64,000 nt of DNA from Hymenobacter armeniacus. GTDB taxonomy: Bacteria; Bacteroidota; Bacteroidia; Cytophagales; Hymenobacteraceae. Numbering within the stretch: position 1 is the stretch's first letter; the number at the start of each line of letters is the position of its first letter. Below are positions 42,276 through 50,685 of the stretch, piece after piece. The stretch lies in contig NZ_JACXAC010000009.1 of assembly GCF_014699055.1 (NCBI RefSeq), forward strand, positions 1-64,000. Reading direction: 5' to 3'. The translations under genes were made by a program, and so were the position numbers. The notes under the pieces were generated by a model. It made no database searches. It was not told the origin of the DNA and saw only the letters and a list, made by a program, of their open reading frames with translations.

Positions 42276-44189
42276 TTACTCATTGCCAACCAGCACCGTC
42301 TGGTGCTGCGTTTGCGTGCCGCTTTGCACGCGCAGCACGTAGCGGCCGGCGGCCAAGCCATCCACCGACAGCGTCAGGCCCGTGGCCGACAACTGGTTGC
42401 CGGGGCGGCTCCAGGTACGGGCCGAGCGGCCCAGCACGTCCACGAGCTGAATTTCCACGGGCTGAGCCGAGGCCTTCTCCGCCACCACGTGAATTTCGCT
42501 GCTTGCCACGGTGGGGTACACCTGGCACCAAGTGGCATCGTTGGTCTTGTCGGCGCCGGAGCGGGTGGCCAGCGCCAGGCGGGCTTCGGAAGCACCAATG
42601 TTGCCCCGGCTGCCGGCGCCGGGCGTGTTTGCGCCGTAGAAGTCCCGCGTGCCGGGGTTGATGTTGAATTCGGTGGCCAGGTTCAGGCCGCTGCCCAGCA
42701 GGGGCGAAGAAGAGCCCAGGGTAAAGTTTGGCAAGCGGCTGCCGGTGGAAAGGGCCACGCCCGGCGTGGCGCTGGCAAAGCACGGGCTGGCGCAAACGCC
42801 GGTGAGGCGGGTGCCGTTGGCCAGCGTTTCCTGGGTGGTGGCGGTGCGCCAATCGGTCAGGTTGTTGAACGAGGCGCCGTTCCAGCTCAGGGTGAGGGCG
42901 CCGGTGGGCGACCAGTAGGCGTTGCCTTCAAAGCGCAAGCCGCTGGCGGTGAAAGTGCGCACCACGGGCAGACCGGTGGCGGTTTGCAGGATGTTGTTGC
43001 GCAGGTTGGTGCCCGCGATGTCGCCGCTCATGATATAAACCGCGCTGGGGGTCGAGCCGTTGGCGGGGCGGTCCAGGTACACGGTGTTGTTGTAAATGTT
43101 GACGTTCACGATGCCGCCGGCCCAGCCCGACGAATACATCATGATGGCGCCTTGGTCGTCTTTGCGGGCGTCGTTCTGGCTCACGTTGTAGCGCACCACC
43201 AGGTCGTGCATGGCCGTGGCCCAGTCGAACTGGCACAGCAGGTAGCCGGGGCCGTCGTTGTCGTGCGAGTAGTTGTACTGCATCACCGAGTTGGTGCAGC
43301 CGCCGTCGAGGTCGAACCCGCCGCCGTCGCGGGCCGCGCCGGCTTCGTTGTGGTGCGACTCGCAGTACTGGATGGTCAGGTTGTTGCACTCCCAGCCCCA
43401 AATGCCCACGGGCCCGCCGCCGCGGCTGCCGTTGAGCCAGCCGTTGTGGTAGGCCGTGCAGTTTTCAACCATGGCTCCGTCGATGCCCGAGAGCACGATG
43501 CCGTTGCCGCTGTGGGTGTTGGTGATTTCGGGGCGGCCCGAGTTGTCGTAGGCTTTGCAGTTGCCCACGTACCAGTTGCGGTGGCCCAGCAGGGGGAAGT
43601 ACGAGTAAGACGACAGGCCGGCTTCGCCGTTGGCGTGAAACTGGCTGTTGGTGATGCGCACGTTGTCGTAGCCGCTGGTGCCGTTCCAGCTGGCAATGGT
43701 GAGGCCCACGCCGCGGTAGCCGCTTATGTCGAGGCTGTCGATGCGCAGGTACTGCAGGTGGGCGTTGGTCGAGTCATTATAAAACCGCACCCCGGAATGC
43801 TTAGTGACGAGGCGGCCGGCCCCCACAAACGTGAGGTTGCGCAACTCAAATCCGGCGTTGTTGTACGCGTAGAAGCCGGCGGCGGTGTCGCTGGCAATCA
43901 CGGCCGGGCCGCCGATGCCGTAAGAGCGAAACACGATGGGCTGGGCCGCCGTGCCGTGGCTGGCGGGGCGCACCCGCAGGCTTCCGCTGAAGGTTTGGCC
44001 GCCGGCAAACAAGACCCGGTCGCCGGGGTGAAAGGTGGCGGCGCTCACGCGGGCCGGAGTGCGCCATGCTTGCGCTGGAGAAGTACCCGAGTTGGCGTCG
44101 TTGCCCGAATTGCTCATGTAATACGTCGTGGCCCGAGCGTTACTTGCGATGAAGAAAAGTATAAATTGGAAAAGTATAATTCTATGCAT
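42276..44189 (-). CDS. T9SS-exported right-handed parallel beta-helix protein (copy 1)
   Basis: A 637-residue secreted protein. The ATG at 44189 gives MHRIILFQFILFFIASNARA, aligning in length with the signal of the paralogue at 48228. The mature chain begins TTYYMSNSGNDANSGTSPAQAWRTP, typical of pectate-lyase-like/NosD-like beta-helix proteins. The solenoid of short Asn/Gly/Val-rich turns continues to about residue 540 (NLTIQYCESHHNEAG, NNTVYLDRPANGSTPSAVYIMSG). The end has a T9SS sorting domain (VEIQLVDVLGRSARTW, LAAGRYVLRVQSG). Proteins of this kind bind or cleave uronate-rich or other acidic glycans; no catalytic set could be identified. It may act on host or self surface polysaccharide. 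Confidence 0.87.
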   Translation of the reverse strand: MHRIILFQFILFFIASNARATTYYMSNSGNDANSGTSPAQAWRTPARVSAATFHPGDRVLFAGGQTFSGSLRVRPASHGTAAQPIVFRSYGIGGPAVIASDTAAGFYAYNNAGFELRNLTFVGAGRLVTKHSGVRFYNDSTNAHLQYLRIDSLDISGYRGVGLTIASWNGTSGYDNVRITNSQFHANGEAGLSSYSYFPLLGHRNWYVGNCKAYDNSGRPEITNTHSGNGIVLSGIDGAMVENCTAYHNGWLNGSRGGGPVGIWGWECNNLTIQYCESHHNEAGAARDGGGFDLDGGCTNSVMQYNYSHDNDGPGYLLCQFDWATAMHDLVVRYNVSQNDARKDDQGAIMMYSSGWAGGIVNVNIYNNTVYLDRPANGSTPSAVYIMSGDIAGTNLRNNILQTATGLPVVRTFTASGLRFEGNAYWSPTGALTLSWNGASFNNLTDWRTATTQETLANGTRLTGVCASPCFASATPGVALSTGSRLPNFTLGSSSPLLGSGLNLATEFNINPGTRDFYGANTPGAGSRGNIGASEARLALATRSGADKTNDATWCQVYPTVASSEIHVVAEKASAQPVEIQLVDVLGRSARTWSRPGNQLSATGLTLSVDGLAAGRYVLRVQSGTQTQHQTVLVGNE

Positions 44190-44591
44190 CGTTTCTGGGT
44201 GATGTTGTGTAAGTCCTCGCAAAGCTAATGGAACTGTGCGTATTAAAAAATCACAGATTAACCATTAAAATTTGGCTTTAAAAAGGATTTATTCCGTCAA
44301 AATACAAATTCGGTTATTCGTGCCGGGTTTGTTCGACGATGCAATTTTTAAATAAGAGTGCAAAAACCTATATTTTTTAGACGAAATGCTAATATTTCCC
44401 CCCGATTGGCGCAATTGCCCGGCTGTGAGTCACGGCATCACCTTTCGACTGTCCTTGGGCAGAGCGGCTTGCCGGCCAGGTTCATTAGCGTATGGCTTGG
44501 CCAATATGCCAGCAGGATGATAATATGCCCGGCGCGTGGCGACCTTTGCGGCCGGCGGCCACGAACCGGCCGCTGCTGAAGTTCTGACCCC
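44190..44591. other. AT-rich divergent region between beta-helix gene and asd
   Basis: These 402 bases contain no gene that I can support. About 44230-44420 is strongly AT-rich. A minus-strand TAGCTTTG box at 44227-44220 faces the beta-helix gene. A plus-strand GACCTTTG (44541-44548), one mismatch from TAnnTTTG, lies 43 bases before asd. A short GC hairpin (GCGGCCGG...CCGGCCGC, about 44548-44573) falls in the asd leader. Confidence 0.5.
44220..44227 (-). promoter_or_regulatory. Candidate -7 box of beta-helix gene copy 1
   Basis: TAGCTTTG on the minus strand fits TAnnTTTG exactly and ends 30 bases before the ATG at 44189. The identical octamer stands at nearly the same distance before the paralogous gene. 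Confidence 0.6.
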
Positions 44592-45593
44592 ATGAAAATT
44601 GCTGTAGTGGGTGCCACCGGGCTGGTGGGCACCGAGATGCTGAAAGTGCTGGCAGAGCGCCAGTTTCCCCTCACCGAGTTGCTGCCCGTGGCTTCGGCCA
44701 AATCGGTGGGTCAGTTTATTGAATTTCAAGGCAAACAGTACCCGGTGGTGAGCATGGACGACGCCATTGCCGCCCGGCCCGACATTGCCATTTTCTCGGC
44801 CGGCGGCTCGGTAAGCAAGGAGCACGCGCCGCGCTTTGCCGCCGTGGGCACCACCGTCATCGACAACTCTTCGGCCTGGCGCATGGACCCCACCAAGAAG
44901 CTGGTGGTACCCGAGCTGAACGCCAACACCCTGACGCCGGAAGATAAAATTATTGCCAACCCCAACTGCTCCACCATTCAAATGGTGGTGGCGCTCAATG
45001 AGCTGCACAAAGCCTACAAGGTGCAGCGCATTGTGGTGAGCACCTACCAGAGCGTGACCGGCACCGGCAAAAAAGCCGTGGACCAACTGCTGGAAGAGCG
45101 CGCCGGCCAGGCCGCCAGCAACCCCGCCTACCCGCACCCCATCGACCTGAACGTGCTGCCGCACATCGACGTGTTCGAGCCCAACGGCTACACCAAGGAG
45201 GAGCTGAAGATGGTGAACGAGACCAAGAAAATCATGGGCGACGACAGCATCCGCGTGACGGCCACCTGCGTGCGGATTCCGGTGATGGGCGGGCACTCCG
45301 AGTCCCTCAACGTGGAGTTTGAGCGCGAATTTGACCTGGCCGAAGTGCGCGACATCTTGGCCCGCACTCCCGGCGTGGAACTCGTGGACGACCCCTCAGC
45401 CAACCAATACCCCATGCCTAAAGACAGCCACGGCAAAGACGCTGTGCTGGTGGGCCGCCTGCGCCGCGACGAAACCCAACCCCGCACCCTCAACCTGTGG
45501 GTGGTGGCCGACAACCTGCGCAAGGGCGCCGCCACCAACGCCGTGCAGATTGCCGAATACCTGGTGGGCAAGCTGGCGCCGACGCACAACTAA
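44592..45593 (+). CDS. asd: Aspartate-semialdehyde dehydrogenase
   Basis: A 333-residue cytoplasmic enzyme that reduces L-aspartyl 4-phosphate to aspartate semialdehyde with NADPH, the branch point to lysine/diaminopimelate, threonine and methionine. The N-terminal nucleotide-binding motif is VVGATGLVGTEML (5-17). The catalytic cysteine is Cys126 in IANPNCSTIQ and the catalytic histidine is His235 in MGGHSESLN. STYQSVTGTGKKAVDQL is also typical. It belongs to the shorter, Gram-positive/archaeal-like ASADH class. It is a housekeeping gene lying between two beta-helix paralogues; its loss by recombination between them would probably be lethal. Confidence 0.96.
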   Translation: MKIAVVGATGLVGTEMLKVLAERQFPLTELLPVASAKSVGQFIEFQGKQYPVVSMDDAIAARPDIAIFSAGGSVSKEHAPRFAAVGTTVIDNSSAWRMDPTKKLVVPELNANTLTPEDKIIANPNCSTIQMVVALNELHKAYKVQRIVVSTYQSVTGTGKKAVDQLLEERAGQAASNPAYPHPIDLNVLPHIDVFEPNGYTKEELKMVNETKKIMGDDSIRVTATCVRIPVMGGHSESLNVEFEREFDLAEVRDILARTPGVELVDDPSANQYPMPKDSHGKDAVLVGRLRRDETQPRTLNLWVVADNLRKGAATNAVQIAEYLVGKLAPTHN

Positions 45594-45637
45594 TCCAAGC
45601 CAGCAGCGTTGAGGCTCTGATAATTCACCGCCCTACG

Positions 45638-47584
45638 ATGCGCTGTCTTCTACTGCTTTTGATAATGTTGAAAATGGGCTCCGCGCTTGCGCAGGGGCCC
45701 ATTTTGCTGCGCGGCCAAGTGCTGGACGCCGAAACCCACCAGCCCATTCCGAATGCGCAGGTAGGCGTGGCTGGCAACCGCATCGGCACGAGTACTAACG
45801 ACGACGGGCGCTTTGCCTTGACCATTCCAGCGGCGCTGCTGGGCGAGCGGCTGGAAGTGGCTCTGCTGGGCTACCGCAAGTACACCCGCGCCCTGCCGCC
45901 GCTGCCGGGGCCGGAGCTGCGCATCGAGCTGCGCATCAGCCCGGCCGCGCTGGGCGAGGTGCAGGTGACGGGCTCGGTGCTGGGCATTGTGAAAGAAGCC
46001 ATCGCCCGCATTCCGCGCAACTATCCCACGCGGCCCACCCAGCTCACGGGTTTCTACCGCGAGTCGGACAACGACCCGGCCGGACAGCCGCGCTACCTGG
46101 CCGAGGGGCTGGTGCTGGCCTTCAAGGAGTCGTACAGGAAGCGCACTGCGGAGGGCGAAATTCAGATAAAGCAGTCGCGCAAAGTTGATTTGCGGCGCGA
46201 CCGTACGCCCATCCGCATCGACTGGGCGGGTGGGCCGTTCATCGCGCACATGGGCGATTTTGTGCATCGCCGCTCGGATTTTATCGACCCTGCCCATTTC
46301 AAAGATTACGACTACCGCCTGGCGCCCGGCAGCACGTTTCAGGACCGGCCGGTGTACGTCATCACCTTTGGGCCGAAAGCCGGCAACCGCCGCGCTGCTT
46401 TTGCGGGGCGCATGTACATCGAGCAGGACAGCTACGCTTTCCTCGGAGCCGAATGGCACTACACGCCCGCGGGCCTCCAGCGCGGGGTGCGCGACGTGGC
46501 CGACGCGCGCGCCCTGCGCGTGGCTTACCAGTTCTACGCCGGGCGCTGGCACTTGAAAACCGTGTGGTGGCAAACCAAAGCCAAACTGCCCGTCGGGCCA
46601 CCGCTGAACTACTTCGGCGAATTCCTGACCACGGCCATCGATACGGCCCAGACGCCCCGGCCCGGCTATACGGAGCGGGCGCAGTACAACGACGTCTTTC
46701 TGCGCAATACCGTGGCCTACGACTCGGCCTTCTGGCAGGGCCACACCACGCTGCTGCCTCCGGCGGCGCTGCAAAAAAGCTTGTTCGACCAGCAGCGCCA
46801 GCAGCAGGCCGATTCCCTGTTCCGGCCCTCGGCGGCTGCCACCGACCCGCAGGAGAAAAAGCTAAGCGCCTTCGACCGCTTTTTGAAGCGCTTCAGCTAC
46901 GGCACCCAGGTGGGTGCTTGGCCACTGGCCGTGCCCGCGGCTGGCGTGGCGGTGGCCTATGCGCCGGCCGGCTACAGCCTGCAAATGCAGCGCACGGCCC
47001 AGGTGCGCGCCCAAGATTTTACTGTTTTTACGCAGTTCGAATACCAATACGCCCTGACACGGGAATTGGCTGTGCGCTTGGCCACCCAGCGTTTACACCG
47101 GCAGTTTCAGGGCGATGGGTGGGAAGCCGGGCTGGCGTATGAGCACAACTTTAACCCCGGCCACCGGCCGCTTTACGGGCGCGCCGGCCTGGGTTATATT
47201 CGCCAAACGGTGGCCCTGCCGCTGGGCACCTTCGACAACCCCGATAGCGGCCTGCGCGTGGCCGGCACCCACCTCGGCGCCGACGAGCTGAGCGCCCGCA
47301 TCCAGACGGTAACCGACGCCTTGCGCCCCAGCCTGGGCCTGGGGGTGGAGTTGAGCCACAAGTTTGAACTGGTGGCCGATGCCAGCTACCTGGTGCCGCT
47401 ACGCACCAAAACGCAGCTGCAGTTGGACGAGGAAAGCGGCTTTTTTCTGTTCCGTAGCAGCGCCACTGTCGATTTGCCGGCTTCCGACGTAGACCTGCGC
47501 GTGAACGACCAGCCCACCACGCGCCCGCCGTGGCAACAGCAGCACTGGCTGCTGAGCATCGGGCTGCGCTACCGCGTCCGCTAA
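45638..47584 (+). CDS. Carboxypeptidase-regulatory-like domain protein, outer-membrane-associated
   Basis: A 648-residue protein. The ATG at 45638 provides a signal peptide (MRCLLLLLIMLKMGSALAQ). Residues about 22-110 are a carboxypeptidase-regulatory-like beta-sandwich (LRGQVLDAETHQPIPNAQVGV, GRFALTIPA, VALLGYRKYTRALPPL). The remaining 530 residues are beta-rich, with FYRESDNDPAGQPRYLAEG and repeated amphipathic strands. They end in a barrel-like series and the terminal ...LLSIGLRYRVR, similar to DUF5686-type proteins of Bacteroidota that may sit in the outer membrane. No TonB plug domain is evident. It follows asd by 44 bases and precedes the glycosylase gene by 5, so it may be read with them. 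The function is unknown. Confidence 0.78.
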   Translation: MRCLLLLLIMLKMGSALAQGPILLRGQVLDAETHQPIPNAQVGVAGNRIGTSTNDDGRFALTIPAALLGERLEVALLGYRKYTRALPPLPGPELRIELRISPAALGEVQVTGSVLGIVKEAIARIPRNYPTRPTQLTGFYRESDNDPAGQPRYLAEGLVLAFKESYRKRTAEGEIQIKQSRKVDLRRDRTPIRIDWAGGPFIAHMGDFVHRRSDFIDPAHFKDYDYRLAPGSTFQDRPVYVITFGPKAGNRRAAFAGRMYIEQDSYAFLGAEWHYTPAGLQRGVRDVADARALRVAYQFYAGRWHLKTVWWQTKAKLPVGPPLNYFGEFLTTAIDTAQTPRPGYTERAQYNDVFLRNTVAYDSAFWQGHTTLLPPAALQKSLFDQQRQQQADSLFRPSAAATDPQEKKLSAFDRFLKRFSYGTQVGAWPLAVPAAGVAVAYAPAGYSLQMQRTAQVRAQDFTVFTQFEYQYALTRELAVRLATQRLHRQFQGDGWEAGLAYEHNFNPGHRPLYGRAGLGYIRQTVALPLGTFDNPDSGLRVAGTHLGADELSARIQTVTDALRPSLGLGVELSHKFELVADASYLVPLRTKTQLQLDEESGFFLFRSSATVDLPASDVDLRVNDQPTTRPPWQQQHWLLSIGLRYRVR

Positions 47585-47589
47585 AGCCC

Positions 47590-48201
47590 ATGCCGCATTC
47601 CAAGCTGCCCGCCGCCTTCTTTCAGCGCCCCGATGTGTTGACCATTGCCTGCGACCTGCTCGGCAAGCACCTATATACTTGTATCGACGGCGTGGTCACG
47701 GCCGGGCGGGTGGTCGAAACGGAGGCTTACCGGCACGAAGGCGATGACTCGCTCACGATGCACCTGCAGCGCAAGCGCCACCAGGCGCAGGGCCTGCACG
47801 TGCCCGGTGGCACGGCCTACATCTACACCGTCTACAACCGCTACGCGCTGTTCAACATCGCCACTCACGACGCCGCGCACCCCGACGCCGTGCTCATCCG
47901 GGCCATCGAGCCCACCGTGGGCATTGAGGAGATGCTGCGCCGCCGTGGCCTTGCTGAGGCAAAGCGCGCCCTCACCGCCGGGCCGGGCGTAATGAGCCAG
48001 GCGCTGGGCATCACGCCGGCCCTCACCGGCTTGCCCGTGACGGGCGAGGTGCTCTGGTTTGAAGACCACGGCGAGGAAGTGGTGCCGGCAGAAATAGTGG
48101 CCAGCGCCCGCGTCGGGCTGGAGTACGCCGGGGCCGAGGCCGCAGGCTTGCCGTGGCGCTTTCGCCTGCGCGACAGCAAGTGGACGAGCCCGGCCAAGTA
48201 G
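47590..48201 (+). CDS. DNA-3-methyladenine (alkyladenine) glycosylase, AAG/MPG family
   Basis: A 203-residue monofunctional DNA glycosylase of the AAG/MPG fold that flips out and excises alkylated purines in base-excision repair. The catalytic Glu lies in RVVETEAYRHEGDD (about residue 43), followed by MHLQRKR. GGTAYIYTVYNRYALFNIATHD and HPDAVLIRAIEPTVG are strongly conserved family blocks. The usual GPGKL segment reads GPGVMSQALGI here, a Lys-to-Val change at a position that commonly contacts DNA. The ATG at 47590 gives the normal bacterial length; the open frame upstream overlaps the preceding gene. It converges with the second beta-helix gene after 26 bases. Confidence 0.92.
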   Translation: MPHSKLPAAFFQRPDVLTIACDLLGKHLYTCIDGVVTAGRVVETEAYRHEGDDSLTMHLQRKRHQAQGLHVPGGTAYIYTVYNRYALFNIATHDAAHPDAVLIRAIEPTVGIEEMLRRRGLAEAKRALTAGPGVMSQALGITPALTGLPVTGEVLWFEDHGEEVVPAEIVASARVGLEYAGAEAAGLPWRFRLRDSKWTSPAK

Positions 48202-48227
48202 GGGACTTGTGTGCTGCGCGCCTCGTT

Positions 48228-50357
48228 TTATTCCAGGTTGAGGCGGATGGCGGCGGCGCCTGCGCGCACCATGTACACCCCGGCGGCCAGCCCGCGCGGC
48301 AGCACCAGTGCGGCGGTGCCGCCGGCAGTGGCGGTGGTGGTGAGCACCGGCCGGCCCACGGCATCAAACACGGTGACCACCGCGCCGGGCTGCACGCCAA
48401 CGAGGGACGCCGCGCCCGTGGTCGGGTTTGGGAAAAGGGCCAGGCCGGCCGTGCCACCAGCCGCCACCGCGCGCAGCGGCGAGTAGTGGAAGGTGCCGTC
48501 GCGGTCTACTTGCCGCAGGCGGTACACTACCTGGCTGGTGCCATGGCGCGCAATGTTGGGGTCCACGAACTGGTAGTCGTGCGCTTGGGTGCTGCTGCCG
48601 TGGCCGGGCACTTGGCCCACGCGGCGGAAGGTGCGGCCGTCGGCGCTGGCTTCAATTTCAAACCGGTCGTTGTTCTTTTCCGAGGCCGTGGCCCAGCGCA
48701 GCAGCGCGTCGGCGCCCTGCGGTGCGGCCGTGAAGCGGGTCAATTCCACGGGCAGCGGGGTGCTGATGTCCAGGCGAGCCTCCGACGCACCGATGTTGCC
48801 CGGCGCGGCGGCCGCCGGCGTGGGCAGGCCGTAAAAATCGCGCGGGCCGGGGCTGAGGCCAAACTCCGTCAGCAGGTTGAGGCCCTGGCCCAGCAGCGGC
48901 GACGTCGCATCGAGCAGAAACGCCTGCGCACCGGTGCCGGTGCTCACAAAGCCCGGGGCGACGCTCATGCCCGTGGCGCGGGAACCACCAGCCAGCGTTT
49001 CCTGCGCCGAGGCATTGCGCCAGGCGCTCAGCGTGCTGTATTGTGCGGTGTTCCAGTCAAATTTCATGACGCCGGTGGGCGACCAGTAGTCGTTGCCTTC
49101 GAAGCGTACCCCCGTGGTGGTAAAAGTTCGGACGAGGCACAAGCCCGGGTCGGCCTGCAGGATGTTGTTGCGCACCGTAAAGCCCGAAATGTTACCGCTC
49201 AGCAGGTACACGGCGCTGGGCGACGAGCCGTTGGCGGGGCGGTCCAGGATGATGGTGTTGTTGTAAATATCCGCGTTTACGATGCCGCCCAGCCATGGCT
49301 CCGAGTACACCAGAATGCCACCTTGGTCTTGCTGACGGGCGTCGTTTTTGCTGATGTTGTAGCGCACCACTAGGTCGTGCATGGGCCGGGCGTAGTCGAA
49401 CTGCACCAACAGGTAGCCGGGACCGTCGTTGTCGTGCGAGTAGTTGTACTGCAGCACCGAATTGGTGCAGCCGCCGTCGAGGTCGAACCCGCCGCCGTCG
49501 CGGCGGCCGCCGGCTTCGTTGTGGTGCGACTCGCAGTACTGGATGGTCAGGTTGTTGCAATCCCAGCCCCAGATGCCGGCCGGGCCGCCCCCGCGGGCGT
49601 TGAGCCAGCCGTTGTGGTAGGCCGTGCAGTGCTCCACTATCACCCCATCAATACCCGACACCACAATGCCGTTGCCGGTGGCTGAGTTGGGCAGCTCCTG
49701 GCGGCCGGGGTTGTCGTAGGCGTTGCAGTTGCCCACGTACCAGTCGCTATGGCCCAGCTCGGGGAAATAGGCATAGGAAGACAAGCCGCTCTCGCCATTG
49801 GCGTGAAACTGGCTGTTGGTGATGCGCACGTTGTCGTAGCCGCTGGTGCCGTTCCAGCTGCCCACTTCGAGGCCCACGCGCTGATAGCCGCTTATGTCCA
49901 GGCTGTCGAAGCGCAGGTGCTGCAGGTGGGCGTTGGTTGAGTCATTATAAAACTGCACCCCTGAGGCCTGGCTGGCCGCAATGCCCGCGCCCCGAAACGT
50001 GAGGTTGCGCAATTCCAGGCCGCCAGCGTTGTGAGCGTAGAAGCCCACTTCGGCGCCGCTGGCAATCACGGCCGGGCCGGCGGTGCCGTAGGAGCGAAAC
50101 ACGATGGGCTGCGCCGCCGTGCCTTGGTTGCTGCGCATGCGCAAGCTGCCGCTGAAGGTTTGGCCGCCTTCGAACAGGACCCGGTCGCCGGGCTGCAGGG
50201 TGGCGGCGTTTACGCGGGCCGGGGTGCGCCACGCCTGCGCCGCCGAGGTGCCCACGTTAGAGTCGTAGCCCGAACTGCTCACGTAATACGTCGTGGCCCG
50301 GGCACTGAGTGTACCCAAGAGAAGCAGGAATTGAACGAGCGTAATTGTAATTCTCAT
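48228..50357 (-). CDS. T9SS-exported right-handed parallel beta-helix protein (copy 2)
   Basis: A 709-residue paralogue of the gene at 42276. The ATG at 50357 (MRITITLVQFLLLLGTLSARA) is chosen over 50372 because it aligns with the copy-1 signal and keeps the same distance to the -7 box. Mature ATTYYVSSSGYDSNVGTSAAQAWRTP and the beta-helix to about residue 520 match copy 1 closely, with long stretches of identical DNA. It differs by an extra fibronectin-like module (about 535-630; PVELTRFTAAPQ, WATASEKNNDRFEIEAS, YRLRQVDRDG) before the T9SS domain (LFPNPTTGAASL, LAAGVYMVRAG). The role is probably surface glycan binding or cleavage, unproven. Confidence 0.87.
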   Translation of the reverse strand: MRITITLVQFLLLLGTLSARATTYYVSSSGYDSNVGTSAAQAWRTPARVNAATLQPGDRVLFEGGQTFSGSLRMRSNQGTAAQPIVFRSYGTAGPAVIASGAEVGFYAHNAGGLELRNLTFRGAGIAASQASGVQFYNDSTNAHLQHLRFDSLDISGYQRVGLEVGSWNGTSGYDNVRITNSQFHANGESGLSSYAYFPELGHSDWYVGNCNAYDNPGRQELPNSATGNGIVVSGIDGVIVEHCTAYHNGWLNARGGGPAGIWGWDCNNLTIQYCESHHNEAGGRRDGGGFDLDGGCTNSVLQYNYSHDNDGPGYLLVQFDYARPMHDLVVRYNISKNDARQQDQGGILVYSEPWLGGIVNADIYNNTIILDRPANGSSPSAVYLLSGNISGFTVRNNILQADPGLCLVRTFTTTGVRFEGNDYWSPTGVMKFDWNTAQYSTLSAWRNASAQETLAGGSRATGMSVAPGFVSTGTGAQAFLLDATSPLLGQGLNLLTEFGLSPGPRDFYGLPTPAAAAPGNIGASEARLDISTPLPVELTRFTAAPQGADALLRWATASEKNNDRFEIEASADGRTFRRVGQVPGHGSSTQAHDYQFVDPNIARHGTSQVVYRLRQVDRDGTFHYSPLRAVAAGGTAGLALFPNPTTGAASLVGVQPGAVVTVFDAVGRPVLTTTATAGGTAALVLPRGLAAGVYMVRAGAAAIRLNLE

Positions 50358-50685
50358 ATAAAATTTATTCATCGCCGTGATATACAAAGCTAACAGATGC
50401 CGAAGCATTAAAAGCACAGCAAATCAATTTGTTTGTTGGAAAGCAAAAACGTCTCTGTTGCCAGAACATACGCTGGCTATCATTTCCGATGGCTCTCGCA
50501 AAGACCTTGCATTCACCTTCGCCATCGCCCGGTGTGCGCGGGCGCTACACCGGGGCAGCTAATGCCGGAAGTGCCGGGCCGGCTTGGTTTGCCCGTATCT
50601 TCGTCGCCCGCAACCGGACTTTTTTATTGCTTTGCCAAGATGGTGTAGCATCGGACGCAGTGGCCATTTCTCCTCCGACTTTCTC
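50358..50685. other. Divergent region between beta-helix copy 2 and the glycan export cluster
   Basis: These 328 bases hold no supported gene. The left third is AT-richer and carries the minus-strand TAGCTTTG at 50392-50385. The right part is GC-rich with TATCTTCG at 50596-50603, one base from TAnnTTTG, as a weak promoter candidate for the ABC ATPase gene. Confidence 0.5.
50385..50392 (-). promoter_or_regulatory. Candidate -7 box of beta-helix gene copy 2
   Basis: TAGCTTTG on the minus strand, a full match to TAnnTTTG, ends 27 bases before the ATG at 50357. The same octamer and nearly the same spacing precede copy 1. Confidence 0.6.
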
